A stretch of DNA of 64,000 nt, taken from the NCBI RefSeq assembly GCF_002215035.1, contig NZ_NKFP01000004.1:1241726-1305725 (forward strand), in the 5' to 3' direction. This DNA is from Leptolyngbya ohadii IS1 (GTDB taxonomy: Bacteria > Cyanobacteriota > Cyanobacteriia > Elainellales > Elainellaceae). A program made the position numbers and the translations under genes. The first letter of the stretch is position 1, and each line of letters begins with the position of its first letter. The notes beneath the pieces were generated by a model. It was given only the letters and a program-made list of their open reading frames with translations, searched no databases and had not been told where the DNA came from. Of this stretch, positions 1 through 7,882 are shown in pieces.

Positions 1-1
1 T

Positions 2-262
2 GCCGAAAATTTGCTCAAGTATGCCGCGCCGTTTGTCTCTCCGGTAAATCTGGTGCTGATGCAGCCGATCGTCCCGGAAATGCTTCAGCGACAGGCAACT
101 CCCGATCGCCTGGTAGAGGAATCCCTGGACTTTTTGCTGAATCCCGATTGCCGCAGTCAGATTCTGGCAAACTACGAACGGATGCGGCAGCAGTTAGGAG
201 AACCGGGCGTGAGCGATCGGGCAGCGCAGGAAATTCTGGCAATGCTTCCAGAAATGGCATAA
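2..262 (+). CDS. lpxB: Lipid-A-disaccharide synthase, C-terminal part (LpxB-like)
   Basis: This is the 3' end of a gene that starts before the window; about 86 codons remain, ending in TAA at 260-262. The protein carries the pattern FVSPVNLVLMQPIVPEMLQ, which matches the C-terminal part of LpxB glycosyltransferases (a serine-proline-asparagine stretch followed by an IVPE motif and a leucine-rich helix). LpxB joins UDP-2,3-diacylglucosamine and lipid X into the lipid A disaccharide at the inner membrane. The next gene is a GmhB-like phosphatase about 45 bp downstream on the same strand, so both may serve lipopolysaccharide synthesis. The catalytic N-terminal half is outside the window, so the call rests on the C-terminal family pattern only. 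Confidence 0.75.
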   Translation, partial: AENLLKYAAPFVSPVNLVLMQPIVPEMLQRQATPDRLVEESLDFLLNPDCRSQILANYERMRQQLGEPGVSDRAAQEILAMLPEMA

Positions 263-267
263 AGAAG

Positions 268-303
268 CAGCAAGGAAAGCAGCAAGGAAAGCAGCAAGGA
301 AAG
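268..303 (+). repeat. Three tandem 12-bp copies containing a Shine-Dalgarno core
   Basis: The unit CAGCAAGGAAAG occurs three times in perfect tandem between the lpxB stop codon and the ATG at 307. Every copy contains AAGGA; only the last is at usable distance from the start codon. It looks like duplication of a ribosome binding site. Confidence 0.9.
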
Positions 304-306
304 GAC

Positions 307-885
307 ATGGCTCGACCTGCCGTATTTCTCGATCGCGATGGCGTCCTTAATGAAGAAGCAGGCTATCTATATCACATCGAAGATTTGCGTTTGATTCCGG
401 GCGTGGCGGCAGCGGTACGAAAACTCAACGAGCGCCAGATGTTTTGCTGTCTCGTCTCCAATCAATCGGGTCCAGCGCGGGGCTACTATGACGATCGCCA
501 TGTGGAGGCACTGCACGAGCGGTTAGCCGATTTGCTGATTAGAGAAGCAGGGGCAAAGCTAGATGCTTTTTACTTTTGTCCTACCCTGAGTCCTCCGGAG
601 GGCGGCAATACATCCCCCTTCGATCGCTGGTCTACCTGGCGTAAACCAAATACGGGAATGCTGGTTGCGGCTGCCTGGACGCACGACCTAGACCTGAGCC
701 ACAGCTATATGATTGGCGACAAAGCAACCGATATTGACCTGGCACATAACGCAGGCTGCACAGGAATTCTGGTACAGACGGGCTTTGGCAATCGTGTCCT
801 GACGGGAACCTATCAGCACCCCACCCAGCCGGACTACACGGCAGCAGATTTATCTGAGGCGATCGAGTGGATTTTGTCGCGGTAG
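307..885 (+). CDS. gmhB: HAD-family phosphatase, D-glycero-D-manno-heptose 1,7-bisphosphate 7-phosphatase-like
   Basis: The protein has 192 residues. It opens with the HAD motif I DRDG (residues 9-12; D9 is the expected nucleophile, D11 the acid), has a conserved RKPNTGM segment mid-protein, and a motif IV region GDKATDIDLAHNAG. Length and order fit the HisB-N/GmhB group, which removes the C7 phosphate from heptose bisphosphate for LPS core synthesis. The zinc loop of the E. coli enzyme (CPHH then CxC) is not preserved: only CPTL and then WSTWRKP are present, so substrate specificity is inferred. The ATG at 307 is chosen because AAGGA lies just before it and the HAD motif begins immediately after; the frame is open further upstream but overlaps lpxB. 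Confidence 0.8.
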   Translation: MARPAVFLDRDGVLNEEAGYLYHIEDLRLIPGVAAAVRKLNERQMFCCLVSNQSGPARGYYDDRHVEALHERLADLLIREAGAKLDAFYFCPTLSPPEGGNTSPFDRWSTWRKPNTGMLVAAAWTHDLDLSHSYMIGDKATDIDLAHNAGCTGILVQTGFGNRVLTGTYQHPTQPDYTAADLSEAIEWILSR

Positions 886-1020
886 GGATAGATGGATTCT
901 TCATAATCCTTGTCAGAAATCCTTGTTTGAAACGGGAACCGATACACTACAATTCAGTTCACTTCTTTGCAGCATTCAATTTGCAAGCCTTCAATCGTCT
1001 CGTTAATAGTCTCGATGTCT

Positions 1021-1052
1021 GAACCGCCCCCTAGTCCCCAATTCTGGGGGAA
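1021..1052 (+). repeat. Dispersed repeat A, copy 1
   Basis: A 32-bp element starting GAACCGCCCCCTAG and ending CTGGGGGAA. It matches the reverse complement of 28435-28466 at 31 of 32 positions by eye. Its CCCCAATTCTGGGGG part can fold into a short hairpin. Confidence 0.85.
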
Positions 1053-1108
1053 ACTAATCTGATAGAGGCATTTTATTTGTCAGCGAAAGGCTTGACAGTG
1101 AATCAAAG

Positions 1109-1162
1109 TCCCCCCCTCGCTCCCTAGGAGCGGAATGAATAAAAGGGGAATTTAGGGGGCGA
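1109..1162 (-). repeat. Dispersed repeat B, copy 1
   Basis: A roughly 54-bp element with the hairpin core CGCTCCCTAGGAGCG flanked by C-rich and G-rich arms. Its reverse complement resembles 32851-32904 over the whole length, with several mismatches and small gaps. Confidence 0.6.
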
Positions 1163-1244
1163 TGCAGGGTCTATAACACTTTTCGACCCGCTCCCTAGAC
1201 CGTTAGAATCCTCGAACCGCCACCTCACCCACGGTTAATCCATC

Positions 1245-2237
1245 ATGGCAGCCCTCACGATCGACAAACGAGACATTAGAGCCTTCTCGATTCTGGGCAT
1301 CTTTTTCCTGCTGCTGGCGGGTCTGATTGGCACTGCCGTTTCCCACCGTGCCGCTAAGGATTACCGAATTCGATCGCTCCTCAGTCAGCGAGCCTGCTCC
1401 AGGTGCGACCTGGATGGAGCCGATTTGGAGGAAGCCAATCTGCGATCGGTGAATCTGGAGGACGCGACGCTGCGAGATGCCAATCTGAAACGATCGAATC
1501 TGCAAAATGGAACGTTAACGCGATCGATCCTGAGTGCGGCGGATCTAACGAAGGCAAATTTAAGCGGGGCGGTGCTGAGCGAAGCCATTTTGAACAGCGT
1601 GCTGCTAAAGGAGGCAAACCTGACGGGGGCGAACCTGAGCCAGACCTATCTGGGCGACAGCAACCTCAGCGAAGGCAATTTACGCGATGCCAACCTGCGA
1701 GGAGCAAACCTGGTGCGGGCAAATCTCTGGAAAGCCAATTTTCAGGATGCTACCCTGAGCGAAGTAAAGCTCAACCGTGCCGATTTGCAGCAGGCGGATC
1801 TGCGCCGTGCCGATCTGGGCAGTGCGGATCTGCGAAACGCAAACCTGCGAGGAGCAAACCTGCTGCGGGCTAACCTTCCCAGAGCCGATCTAACGCGGGC
1901 AAAGTTGCCGGATGTCAGTCTTCGGGATGCCAACCTAGGAAGCGCAAATTTGACGAATGCGAATCTGAACCGCGCCGATCTGGTGGAGGCATACCTGGCA
2001 GAGGCAGATCTCAGTCATGCTGATCTCTCCAGGGCAAACTTAGAAGGCGCAAATCTTGCCAGGGTGAACTTGAGTGGCGCAACCCTAACCGGAGCAAATC
2101 TCCAGAACGTCAATCTGCGACGGGCAAATTTAAGCGGTGCCAATGTGGAGGGTGTTGACCTCAATGCCGTGAAACTCTGCCGTACCACTATGCCGGATGG
2201 GTCGATCGCCAATCGTGACTGCGCGCCGCAATCCTAA
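1245..2237 (+). CDS. Membrane-anchored pentapeptide-repeat protein
   Basis: The protein has 330 residues. Residues about 14-31 form one hydrophobic segment (SILGIFFLLLAGLIGTAV), a membrane anchor or uncleaved signal. From about residue 52 to 312 the sequence is an almost unbroken run of A(D/N)LXX pentapeptides, roughly fifty, the pattern that folds into a right-handed quadrilateral beta-helix. The C-terminus has two cysteines in a short cap (CRTTMPDGSIANRDCAP). Such proteins are abundant in cyanobacteria; most have no assigned role and none is claimed here. A TPR protein and a second, exported pentapeptide protein follow on the same strand. Confidence 0.9.
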   Translation: MAALTIDKRDIRAFSILGIFFLLLAGLIGTAVSHRAAKDYRIRSLLSQRACSRCDLDGADLEEANLRSVNLEDATLRDANLKRSNLQNGTLTRSILSAADLTKANLSGAVLSEAILNSVLLKEANLTGANLSQTYLGDSNLSEGNLRDANLRGANLVRANLWKANFQDATLSEVKLNRADLQQADLRRADLGSADLRNANLRGANLLRANLPRADLTRAKLPDVSLRDANLGSANLTNANLNRADLVEAYLAEADLSHADLSRANLEGANLARVNLSGATLTGANLQNVNLRRANLSGANVEGVDLNAVKLCRTTMPDGSIANRDCAPQS

Positions 2238-2346
2238 ATTTATTTTTCCAAAGTTACTGTCCTGAGTTTGCTGCTTGAAAAAATTTGCTTTCCTGAATCT
2301 CCGTTCGTTTTACCCTTTCCAGATTCTTCCAAACACAGACATTCCT

Positions 2347-3297
2347 ATGAATCGGCGTTGGCAGGCTTCCGTTTTCCCCGCATATCGTCAAGCACGACTT
2401 CCGCTGTGGGGGACTGCTCTTTTGGGCACACTTCTTGTCTTTTCTAGCCTTTCTGCCCCTCCAGGACAGGCGCAATCCCTGCCTACCCTCAGCATCGACA
2501 ACCAATCCGGTGCCGCCATGACCCCCGAAGGGCAGCTTAACCTGGGGTTGCAGTACATTCAGCAGGGGCAAATTGAGCAGGCGATCGCGGCATTCCGGCA
2601 GTCGGCAACCCTCAACCCTCGCTTTGCGGCGGCGCACTACAATTTAGGGCTGGCGTATCGGCAGAAGGGACTGCTCCAGGATGCGGCAAATTCCTTTTAC
2701 CAGGCAATCCAGGCAGATCCATCACTGGCACTGGCATACGCGAATCTGGGAGCCGCTTTGCTGGAGGGCAACAATCTCCCCCTGGCGCAGCAGTATTTAC
2801 AGCGATCGCTCCAGATCGACCCGAATCTGGGACTGGCGCACTACAACCTCGGTCTGGTACTGCGGCAGCAGGGCAACGGTCAGGCAGCAATGCCCTACTT
2901 TCAGCAGGCGGCAAGGCTCAGCCCCAACGCCCCCGAACCCTCCTACTATCTGGGACTGATCTACCTTCAGCAGGGACGCACCGCCGATGCTCAAACCGCT
3001 TTCCAGCAGGCGATCGCCCTTAACCCTCGTTACCCGGAAGCCAACTACAGCCTGGGTTCAATCCTGTATCAGCAGGGCAAACTGGATGATGCGCTGAATG
3101 CCTTTCGGCGATCGGCAGAAGCAAACCCCAACTATCCCAATGCCTACTATGGGGCAGGACTCGTGTTTCTGCGGCAGGGTAAATACGCGGATGCGCGGCG
3201 GGTGTTGCAGTACGCCACCGATTTGTTCTCCATGCAGGGCAATCGTCAGTGGGCTGCGAGTGCGGCTCAGCTTTTGCAGCAGGCACAGCGCCGTTAG
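2347..3297 (+). CDS. TPR-repeat protein with signal peptide
   Basis: The protein has 316 residues from the ATG at 2347. A basic start (MNRRWQ) and hydrophobic stretch (LLGTLLVFSSLSAPPGQAQS) form a likely signal peptide cleaved after AQA, so it probably acts in the periplasm or thylakoid lumen. Seven or so 34-residue TPR units follow, recognised by the recurring (A)HYNLGLAYRQQG...A...A...P pattern, and they fill the rest of the protein. TPR proteins are scaffolds for protein assembly; the partner is unknown. An in-frame TTG at 2275 would add 24 residues ahead of a normal signal peptide, so it is less likely. The gene sits between two pentapeptide-repeat genes, possibly in one transcript. Confidence 0.85.
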   Translation: MNRRWQASVFPAYRQARLPLWGTALLGTLLVFSSLSAPPGQAQSLPTLSIDNQSGAAMTPEGQLNLGLQYIQQGQIEQAIAAFRQSATLNPRFAAAHYNLGLAYRQKGLLQDAANSFYQAIQADPSLALAYANLGAALLEGNNLPLAQQYLQRSLQIDPNLGLAHYNLGLVLRQQGNGQAAMPYFQQAARLSPNAPEPSYYLGLIYLQQGRTADAQTAFQQAIALNPRYPEANYSLGSILYQQGKLDDALNAFRRSAEANPNYPNAYYGAGLVFLRQGKYADARRVLQYATDLFSMQGNRQWAASAAQLLQQAQRR

Positions 3298-3411
3298 AAT
3301 AAGGGTTGTCCGCCTGTAATTCCGGTCTGCCCGGCTCGTTTTATGTTGCATTTACCTCTGCAATTTCCTCCGCGATTTCGTTGGCAAATAACAGGGAAGC
3401 AATTTATCCTG

Positions 3412-3891
3412 ATGCGGCTTCTGACCGTTGTGCTAATCGGGGTAGTTGCGTTCTGGGGTTCTCCCGCCTGGGCAGATTGGACGGTACCGCAGTCGTTTAG
3501 TAACGCTCAGCTGAAGGGACGCGATTTCTCCGGGCAGGAACTTCAGGGATCGGAATTCTCCAACGCCAATCTGGAGCAGACGAATTTTGAAGATGCCGAT
3601 GTGCGGGGAGCGGTTTTTAGTGCCTCCACCATGACTCAGGCAAATTTGCGCGGCGCCGATTTGACCAATGCTCTGGCGGATCAGGTGAATTTTAAGGGTG
3701 CCAGCCTGCGGGAAGCCGTTCTCGTCGAGTCAATTTTGCTGCGATCGATCTTCGAGGACGTAGACATTACCGGAGCAGATTTCACGGACGCAATTCTGGA
3801 CGGATCACAGGTGAAAGCCCTTTGCACAACGGCGAGCGGCATTAATCCCAAAACGGGCGTTATGACCCGCGATTCTTTAGGCTGTCGCTAG
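3412..3891 (+). CDS. Exported pentapeptide-repeat protein
   Basis: The protein has 159 residues from the ATG at 3412. It starts with a short signal peptide (MRLLTVVLIGVVAFWGSPAWA), giving a likely lumenal or periplasmic product. The mature part contains about eighteen degenerate pentapeptides (for example FSNANLEQTNFEDAD) and ends with a small cap bearing two cysteines (LCTTAS and LGCR). That cap resembles the one in the larger pentapeptide protein upstream. An in-frame ATG at 3343 would add 23 residues in front of the signal peptide and lacks a ribosome site, so 3412 is preferred. purK follows 11 bp downstream, so the two may be cotranscribed. Function unknown. Confidence 0.85.
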   Translation: MRLLTVVLIGVVAFWGSPAWADWTVPQSFSNAQLKGRDFSGQELQGSEFSNANLEQTNFEDADVRGAVFSASTMTQANLRGADLTNALADQVNFKGASLREAVLVESILLRSIFEDVDITGADFTDAILDGSQVKALCTTASGINPKTGVMTRDSLGCR

Positions 3892-3902
3892 AGGAAAATT
3901 TT

Positions 3903-5093
3903 GTGAACCAGCCAGTTTATCAATCATTTAATCAATTAACTAATCAACCTACCCACCATCGCATTGGCGTGATTGGGGGAGGACAACTCGCCTGGATGAT
4001 GGGCGACGCCGCCAAAAAGCTCCAGATTGCCCTGGCAATTCAAACCCCCAGTGCTGCTGATCCTGCCGTTTCGATCGCCACCCACACCGTTTTCGCCCCG
4101 ATCGCCGATGCCGCAGCCACCGCAAAGCTGGCAGAATTGAGCGACGCGATTACCTTTGAGAACGAATTTGTTGACCTGGAGGCACTGCGCTCCCTGGATC
4201 AGGTGCAGTTTTACCCCAGCCTCAATTCCCTCGCCCCCTTGCTGGACAAGTACGAGCAGCGATGCTTTTTGCGCGATCGGGGTTTGCCAACGCCAGAATT
4301 TACCGCCTTTAATCCAGCTAATTTGCCCGATCGGTATCCGGTAGTTCTCAAGTCCCGCAGACTGGGCTACGACGGACAGGGGACGTTTATTTGTCGCGAT
4401 CGATCTGCCCTGGAAGCCGTCCTGCAAAAATACCCGGTGGCTGATCCGCTGAATCACTGGCTGCTGGAAGCATTTGTGCCCTTCGATCGCGAGTTAGCCG
4501 TGATGGTTGCCCGATCGCAAACGGGCGAAACGGTGGTTTATCCGGTCGTCGAAACGCAGCAGGAAAATCAGGTCTGTCAGAGAGTCATCGTCACGCCAGA
4601 AGTTTTGATAAAGCCAGATGCGCCCTCGGTGGTGAAACAGGTGGAGTCGATCGCCCGATCGCTGCTGGAGGCGTTGAACTATGTGGGCATCATGGGCATC
4701 GAGTTTTTTCTCACCCAGGACGGCAAGGTGCTGGTCAACGAAACCGCTCCGCGCACCCACAATTCGGGACACTATTCCCTGGATGCCTGCCTTACTTCCC
4801 AGTTTGAGCAGCAGCTCCGAGCAGTCAGCGGCTTACCTTTAGGCAGTCCGGACTTAACCGCGCAGGGGGCGGTGATGGTAAACCTCCTGGGCTACGAAGT
4901 CGCAGAATCAGACTATGCGGAAAAGCGGCAGCAGATCGCCCAAATTCCCCATTCGCACCTCTACTGGTACGGCAAATCTCAGTCCCGCCCCGGTCGTAAG
5001 TTGGGTCACGTCACGGTTTTGCTGGAGGAAGGCGATCGCGATCAGGCATTGCAGGTGGCGCAGCAGGTCGAATCAATTTGGTATCCGGCTTGA
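3903..5093 (+). CDS. purK: 5-(carboxyamino)imidazole ribonucleotide synthase
   Basis: PurK makes N5-CAIR from AIR, ATP and bicarbonate in purine synthesis. The 396-residue protein has the N-terminal dinucleotide-like loop RIGVIGGGQLAWMM (about residues 20-34), the ATP-grasp segment VVLKSRRLGYDGQG, and the C-terminal ATP-grasp signature VNETAPRTHNSGHYSLDAC. All are diagnostic of PurK. Translation probably begins at the GTG at 3903, preceded by GAGGAAAA; the first 20 residues are polar, rich in Q and N, and lie ahead of the conserved domain, so a later start is possible. PurE is not nearby, as is common in cyanobacteria. Confidence 0.95.
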   Translation: MNQPVYQSFNQLTNQPTHHRIGVIGGGQLAWMMGDAAKKLQIALAIQTPSAADPAVSIATHTVFAPIADAAATAKLAELSDAITFENEFVDLEALRSLDQVQFYPSLNSLAPLLDKYEQRCFLRDRGLPTPEFTAFNPANLPDRYPVVLKSRRLGYDGQGTFICRDRSALEAVLQKYPVADPLNHWLLEAFVPFDRELAVMVARSQTGETVVYPVVETQQENQVCQRVIVTPEVLIKPDAPSVVKQVESIARSLLEALNYVGIMGIEFFLTQDGKVLVNETAPRTHNSGHYSLDACLTSQFEQQLRAVSGLPLGSPDLTAQGAVMVNLLGYEVAESDYAEKRQQIAQIPHSHLYWYGKSQSRPGRKLGHVTVLLEEGDRDQALQVAQQVESIWYPA

Positions 5094-5142
5094 AAACCTA
5101 CTGTCTTCTAGCTGACAATTCTCAAGGATGATTCCCAAGCTC

Positions 5143-5211
5143 CTGACTGAAATTCCTAATTCAAACTACTGACTGAGACTCCTAATTCAAATCACTGACT
5201 CAAACCCTGAC
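5143..5211 (+). repeat. 26-bp tandem repeat upstream of sodC
   Basis: Two adjacent 26-bp copies (CTGACTGARAYTCCTAATTC followed by AAAYYA) and a third partial copy lie between purK and sodC, ending about 22 bp before the sodC start. Confidence 0.85.
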
Positions 5212-5233
5212 ACCCAGAAGGATCGAACAACCT

Positions 5234-5785
5234 ATGGCAAGTTTAATTTGGCATCGCCTCCGCAGTCTGGCAACTGTCCTTTTCCTGACCCTTATCCTCA
5301 CTCTGAACGGACAAACGATCGCCCTTGCCGCCACCGCTCAGGCAATCCTCCAGGGCACGACCGATCCCTCAACCGTTGCAGGCGTAGTGAACTTTAAAGA
5401 CACCGATGATGGCTTGGAAATTGAAGCCACGCTCACCCAGGCTCCGGACGGCACCCACGGATTTCACATTCACGAGTTTGGCAGCTGTACCGAGGCGGGC
5501 AATGGAGCAGGGGGGCACTACAATCCGGAGGGTGTGAAGCACGGACTGCTGATTGAAAATGGTTTTGCCGACGCCCATGCCGGAGATTTGGGCAACCTCG
5601 AAGTTCAATCGGGACAGGCAACCTATCGCGCCACCCTCCCTGGACTGACCCTGAATAGCGGCAAACATCCGATCGCCGGACGCGCCGTAATTCTGCATGA
5701 AAAGCCGGACGATTTTGGTCAGCCCGTGGGCAATGCAGGCAGCAGAGTGGGTTGCGGCACGATTGCCCTCTCAAAATCGGCTTAA
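5234..5785 (+). CDS. sodC: Exported copper/zinc superoxide dismutase
   Basis: The enzyme converts superoxide to hydrogen peroxide and oxygen. The protein has 183 residues with a signal peptide (hydrophobic stretch ending ALAATAQA near residue 37), so it should act outside the cytoplasm. The ligand motifs are all present: GFHIHEFGSC (two copper histidines and the disulfide cysteine), GGHYNPEGVKHG, DAHAGDLGN (zinc histidine and aspartate), GRAVILHEKPDDFG (last copper histidine) and the C-terminal GNAGSRVGCG with the partner cysteine. It appears fully active by motif. Most cyanobacteria rely on Fe, Mn or Ni enzymes, so the exported Cu/Zn type is a less common addition. A 26-bp tandem repeat precedes it. 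Confidence 0.95.
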   Translation: MASLIWHRLRSLATVLFLTLILTLNGQTIALAATAQAILQGTTDPSTVAGVVNFKDTDDGLEIEATLTQAPDGTHGFHIHEFGSCTEAGNGAGGHYNPEGVKHGLLIENGFADAHAGDLGNLEVQSGQATYRATLPGLTLNSGKHPIAGRAVILHEKPDDFGQPVGNAGSRVGCGTIALSKSA

Positions 5786-5795
5786 CCCAACCCCA

Positions 5796-6614
5796 TTAGC
5801 TCTTTAGATAACCAGCGGCAACGGCAAGCAGCAGAAACGCTCCAAAGCCCAGACGATACCAGACAAACACCCAGGTATTTTTGTTTTGCAGGTAGCGCAG
5901 CAGCCAGGCGATCGCCAGATAGGAAAAGATAAACGTCGAGATAATGCCCACCAGCAGCGCCAGAATGCTTTCAATGCTGCCAAAGGCTTTTCTCGCCTGA
6001 AACAGTGTGGCGATCGCCAGTGTAGGAAGACCCAGCAGAAAGGAAAACCGAGCTGCCGTCTCGCGTTGCAGTCCGAGAAACAGGGCGGTCGTCAGCGTTG
6101 ACCCCGATCGGGAAGCTCCCGGAATCAGGGCAATCATTTGTCCCAGACCCACCAGAATACCGTCTCTGGTTTGCAGGTCTTCAAAGCCCCGTTTGCGGCT
6201 ACCCACTTTCTCCGCCAGACCCAGCAACAGAGACATCACGATCGACATCACCGCAATCACCACTGCACTGTCCGGCACAATGTCCTTAATCAAATAACCG
6301 ACTGCCAGGGCCGGAATGGTTCCGATGGCAATGCCCACCAGCAGCTTCCACTCCTCCCGGCTCCAGTCCTTCTGCTGAAATGCCTGCCACGCACCGGACA
6401 AAATCACCTGGATGTCCTTCCAGAAGTAGAGGGTTACTGCAAGCACGCTTCCGAATTGGATGGCATCGACAAAATACTTCTGTCCCAGTTCAGTCCAACC
6501 GAAGAGCTGTGTCACAACTAATAAATGGGCAGTGCTGCTAATGGGCAGAAATTCGGTAATTCCCTGCACAAGACCCAGAACAACGGACTGGAAAAGTTCC
6601 TGAATCAGTTCCAC
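5796..6614 (-). CDS. uppP: Undecaprenyl-diphosphatase
   Basis: UppP (BacA) recycles the lipid carrier of peptidoglycan synthesis by removing one phosphate from undecaprenyl diphosphate at the membrane, and overexpression gives bacitracin resistance. The 272-residue protein has many membrane segments, the motif GITEFLPISSTAHL near residue 20 (catalytic glutamate and the serine pair) and the second signature PGASRSGST around residue 165. Length is normal. It is convergent with sodC, with only 10 bp between the stop codons. Confidence 0.95.
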   Translation of the reverse strand: MELIQELFQSVVLGLVQGITEFLPISSTAHLLVVTQLFGWTELGQKYFVDAIQFGSVLAVTLYFWKDIQVILSGAWQAFQQKDWSREEWKLLVGIAIGTIPALAVGYLIKDIVPDSAVVIAVMSIVMSLLLGLAEKVGSRKRGFEDLQTRDGILVGLGQMIALIPGASRSGSTLTTALFLGLQRETAARFSFLLGLPTLAIATLFQARKAFGSIESILALLVGIISTFIFSYLAIAWLLRYLQNKNTWVFVWYRLGFGAFLLLAVAAGYLKS

Positions 6615-6913
6615 AAAAATTCTCTATGTATTGCTTAGTGTATTAGCACCTGGATGAGTTCCCGGTGTATTTGTTTGCAGACGAAGCAGTGACAGATAAA
6701 TGAACGAAGGTAAATGAACAAGGCGGCAAAGTCCTGCGTCTAGCTTACAGACTTACAGACCGATCGACGCACTCGCCCAAGCGACTTCAGCAAAAATTTA
6801 GCTCAGCCTGAGAATCTTAAACGTTATTGCAGAATTACCCCTCTTCGGATGCCCCCCTGGGGGATAATTTTGTGGTATGTTAAAAAAGTTGAACTAAATG
6901 ATTAGAAAAACCG

Positions 6914-7696
6914 TTGTCCCCCTCGCCCCTCAGAAACCCCTACTCATCGTCGATCCTTAGCCAACAGGCGGGTTCGCTAGCTCCTGCTGACCTTAGTGCT
7001 GGATTAGAAACCGGATTAGAAGAAGTTTCTATCCCCCTGATTAGCCCGATCGTCCGAAAGCTGTCTCTTACCTGGCAGTTTTTTGTGGCTTCAGCTTTCC
7101 TCGTCTCAATTCCAGTGTTTTTGCAGGCTCCCCTGGTGCGATCAGCTCCCTGGCTGAGTCTGGTTATGACAGGTGGCTGGCTCTGGCTTAGCATCTGGCT
7201 GCGTTCCCGTCCTCAATCCGAAGCATGGGGCGATTTGCTCATGGGTTTCACCTGGACATGGCTGGCAGGTTCGATCTACTGGGGCTGGCTACGGTGGGAA
7301 CCGTTTTTTCATCTGCCGATCGAGGCGGTGGGACTTCCCTTTGCGATCGTCGGTTTGATGCGCGGGCAGGACAAGATTGGCAACTGGTTTTATTTAGGCT
7401 CATTGTTTGGCACTGCCATGACAGACGCCTATTTCTATGCCGTTGATTTGATTCCCCAATGGCGACAGCTCGTACAGGTTGAGCCGCATCTAATTCAGCC
7501 CATCTTTCAAAGTGCGATCGCCCAAATGCAAACGACCTGGGGTATAAGTTGGGCGATTGGACTGGCAGTAGTCCTGCTGCTGGTTGGGGGCTTGCCGCTG
7601 CGATCGAAACAGCTCCACTGGTGGGCAATGGGTGGCGCAGTGCTAAGTACGATTCTGGTAGATGGGCTATTTTGGCTGGCAGCAATTTCCGCCTAG
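6914..7696 (+). CDS. Membrane protein of the cyanobacterial DUF3120 type
   Basis: The 260-residue protein has about five to six hydrophobic segments from residue 50 onwards (for example WQFFVASAFLVSIPVFL and the C-terminal IGLAVVLLLVGGLPL). The central stretch (FFHLPIEAVGLPFAIVG then IGNWFYLGSLFGTAMTDAYFY) resembles the cyanobacteria-specific family I know as DUF3120, from memory only. Role unknown. The only in-frame initiator before the first membrane segment is the TTG at 6914, since the frame closes at 6899-6901. An ATG at 6898 opens a different frame of 20 codons that overlaps the first 49 bases, so a small upstream leader peptide is conceivable. Confidence 0.7.
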   Translation: MSPSPLRNPYSSSILSQQAGSLAPADLSAGLETGLEEVSIPLISPIVRKLSLTWQFFVASAFLVSIPVFLQAPLVRSAPWLSLVMTGGWLWLSIWLRSRPQSEAWGDLLMGFTWTWLAGSIYWGWLRWEPFFHLPIEAVGLPFAIVGLMRGQDKIGNWFYLGSLFGTAMTDAYFYAVDLIPQWRQLVQVEPHLIQPIFQSAIAQMQTTWGISWAIGLAVVLLLVGGLPLRSKQLHWWAMGGAVLSTILVDGLFWLAAISA

Positions 7697-7882
7697 CCTT
7701 TTCCAAATTTGATCCCTGAACAACGGGAAAATGCAGGAAAAGAGACGGTCAAGAGAAGCGATCAATCAACCTTTGCTGAACTATTAATTATTGCTCGTAG
7801 AAATTTTGAGAAAAAATAACAGTCCCTGTTGATGGGTAGGTTAGATTAAAGGGGAAAAATCCTGATTAACGCGGAGTCTATT

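Larger units (their letters stand above)
886..1244. other. Intergenic region with two hairpin-forming dispersed repeats
   Basis: No gene was recognised. The region holds two GC-rich elements (1021-1052 and 1109-1162) whose relatives occur at 28435-28466 and 32851-32904 in the opposite orientation. The remainder shows no clear promoter or RNA gene. Confidence 0.6.

Noticed and set aside
1203-1617. Minus-strand frames opposite the pentapeptide gene
   Set aside because: They are regular because the five-residue repeat makes antisense frames repetitive; no independent evidence of coding.
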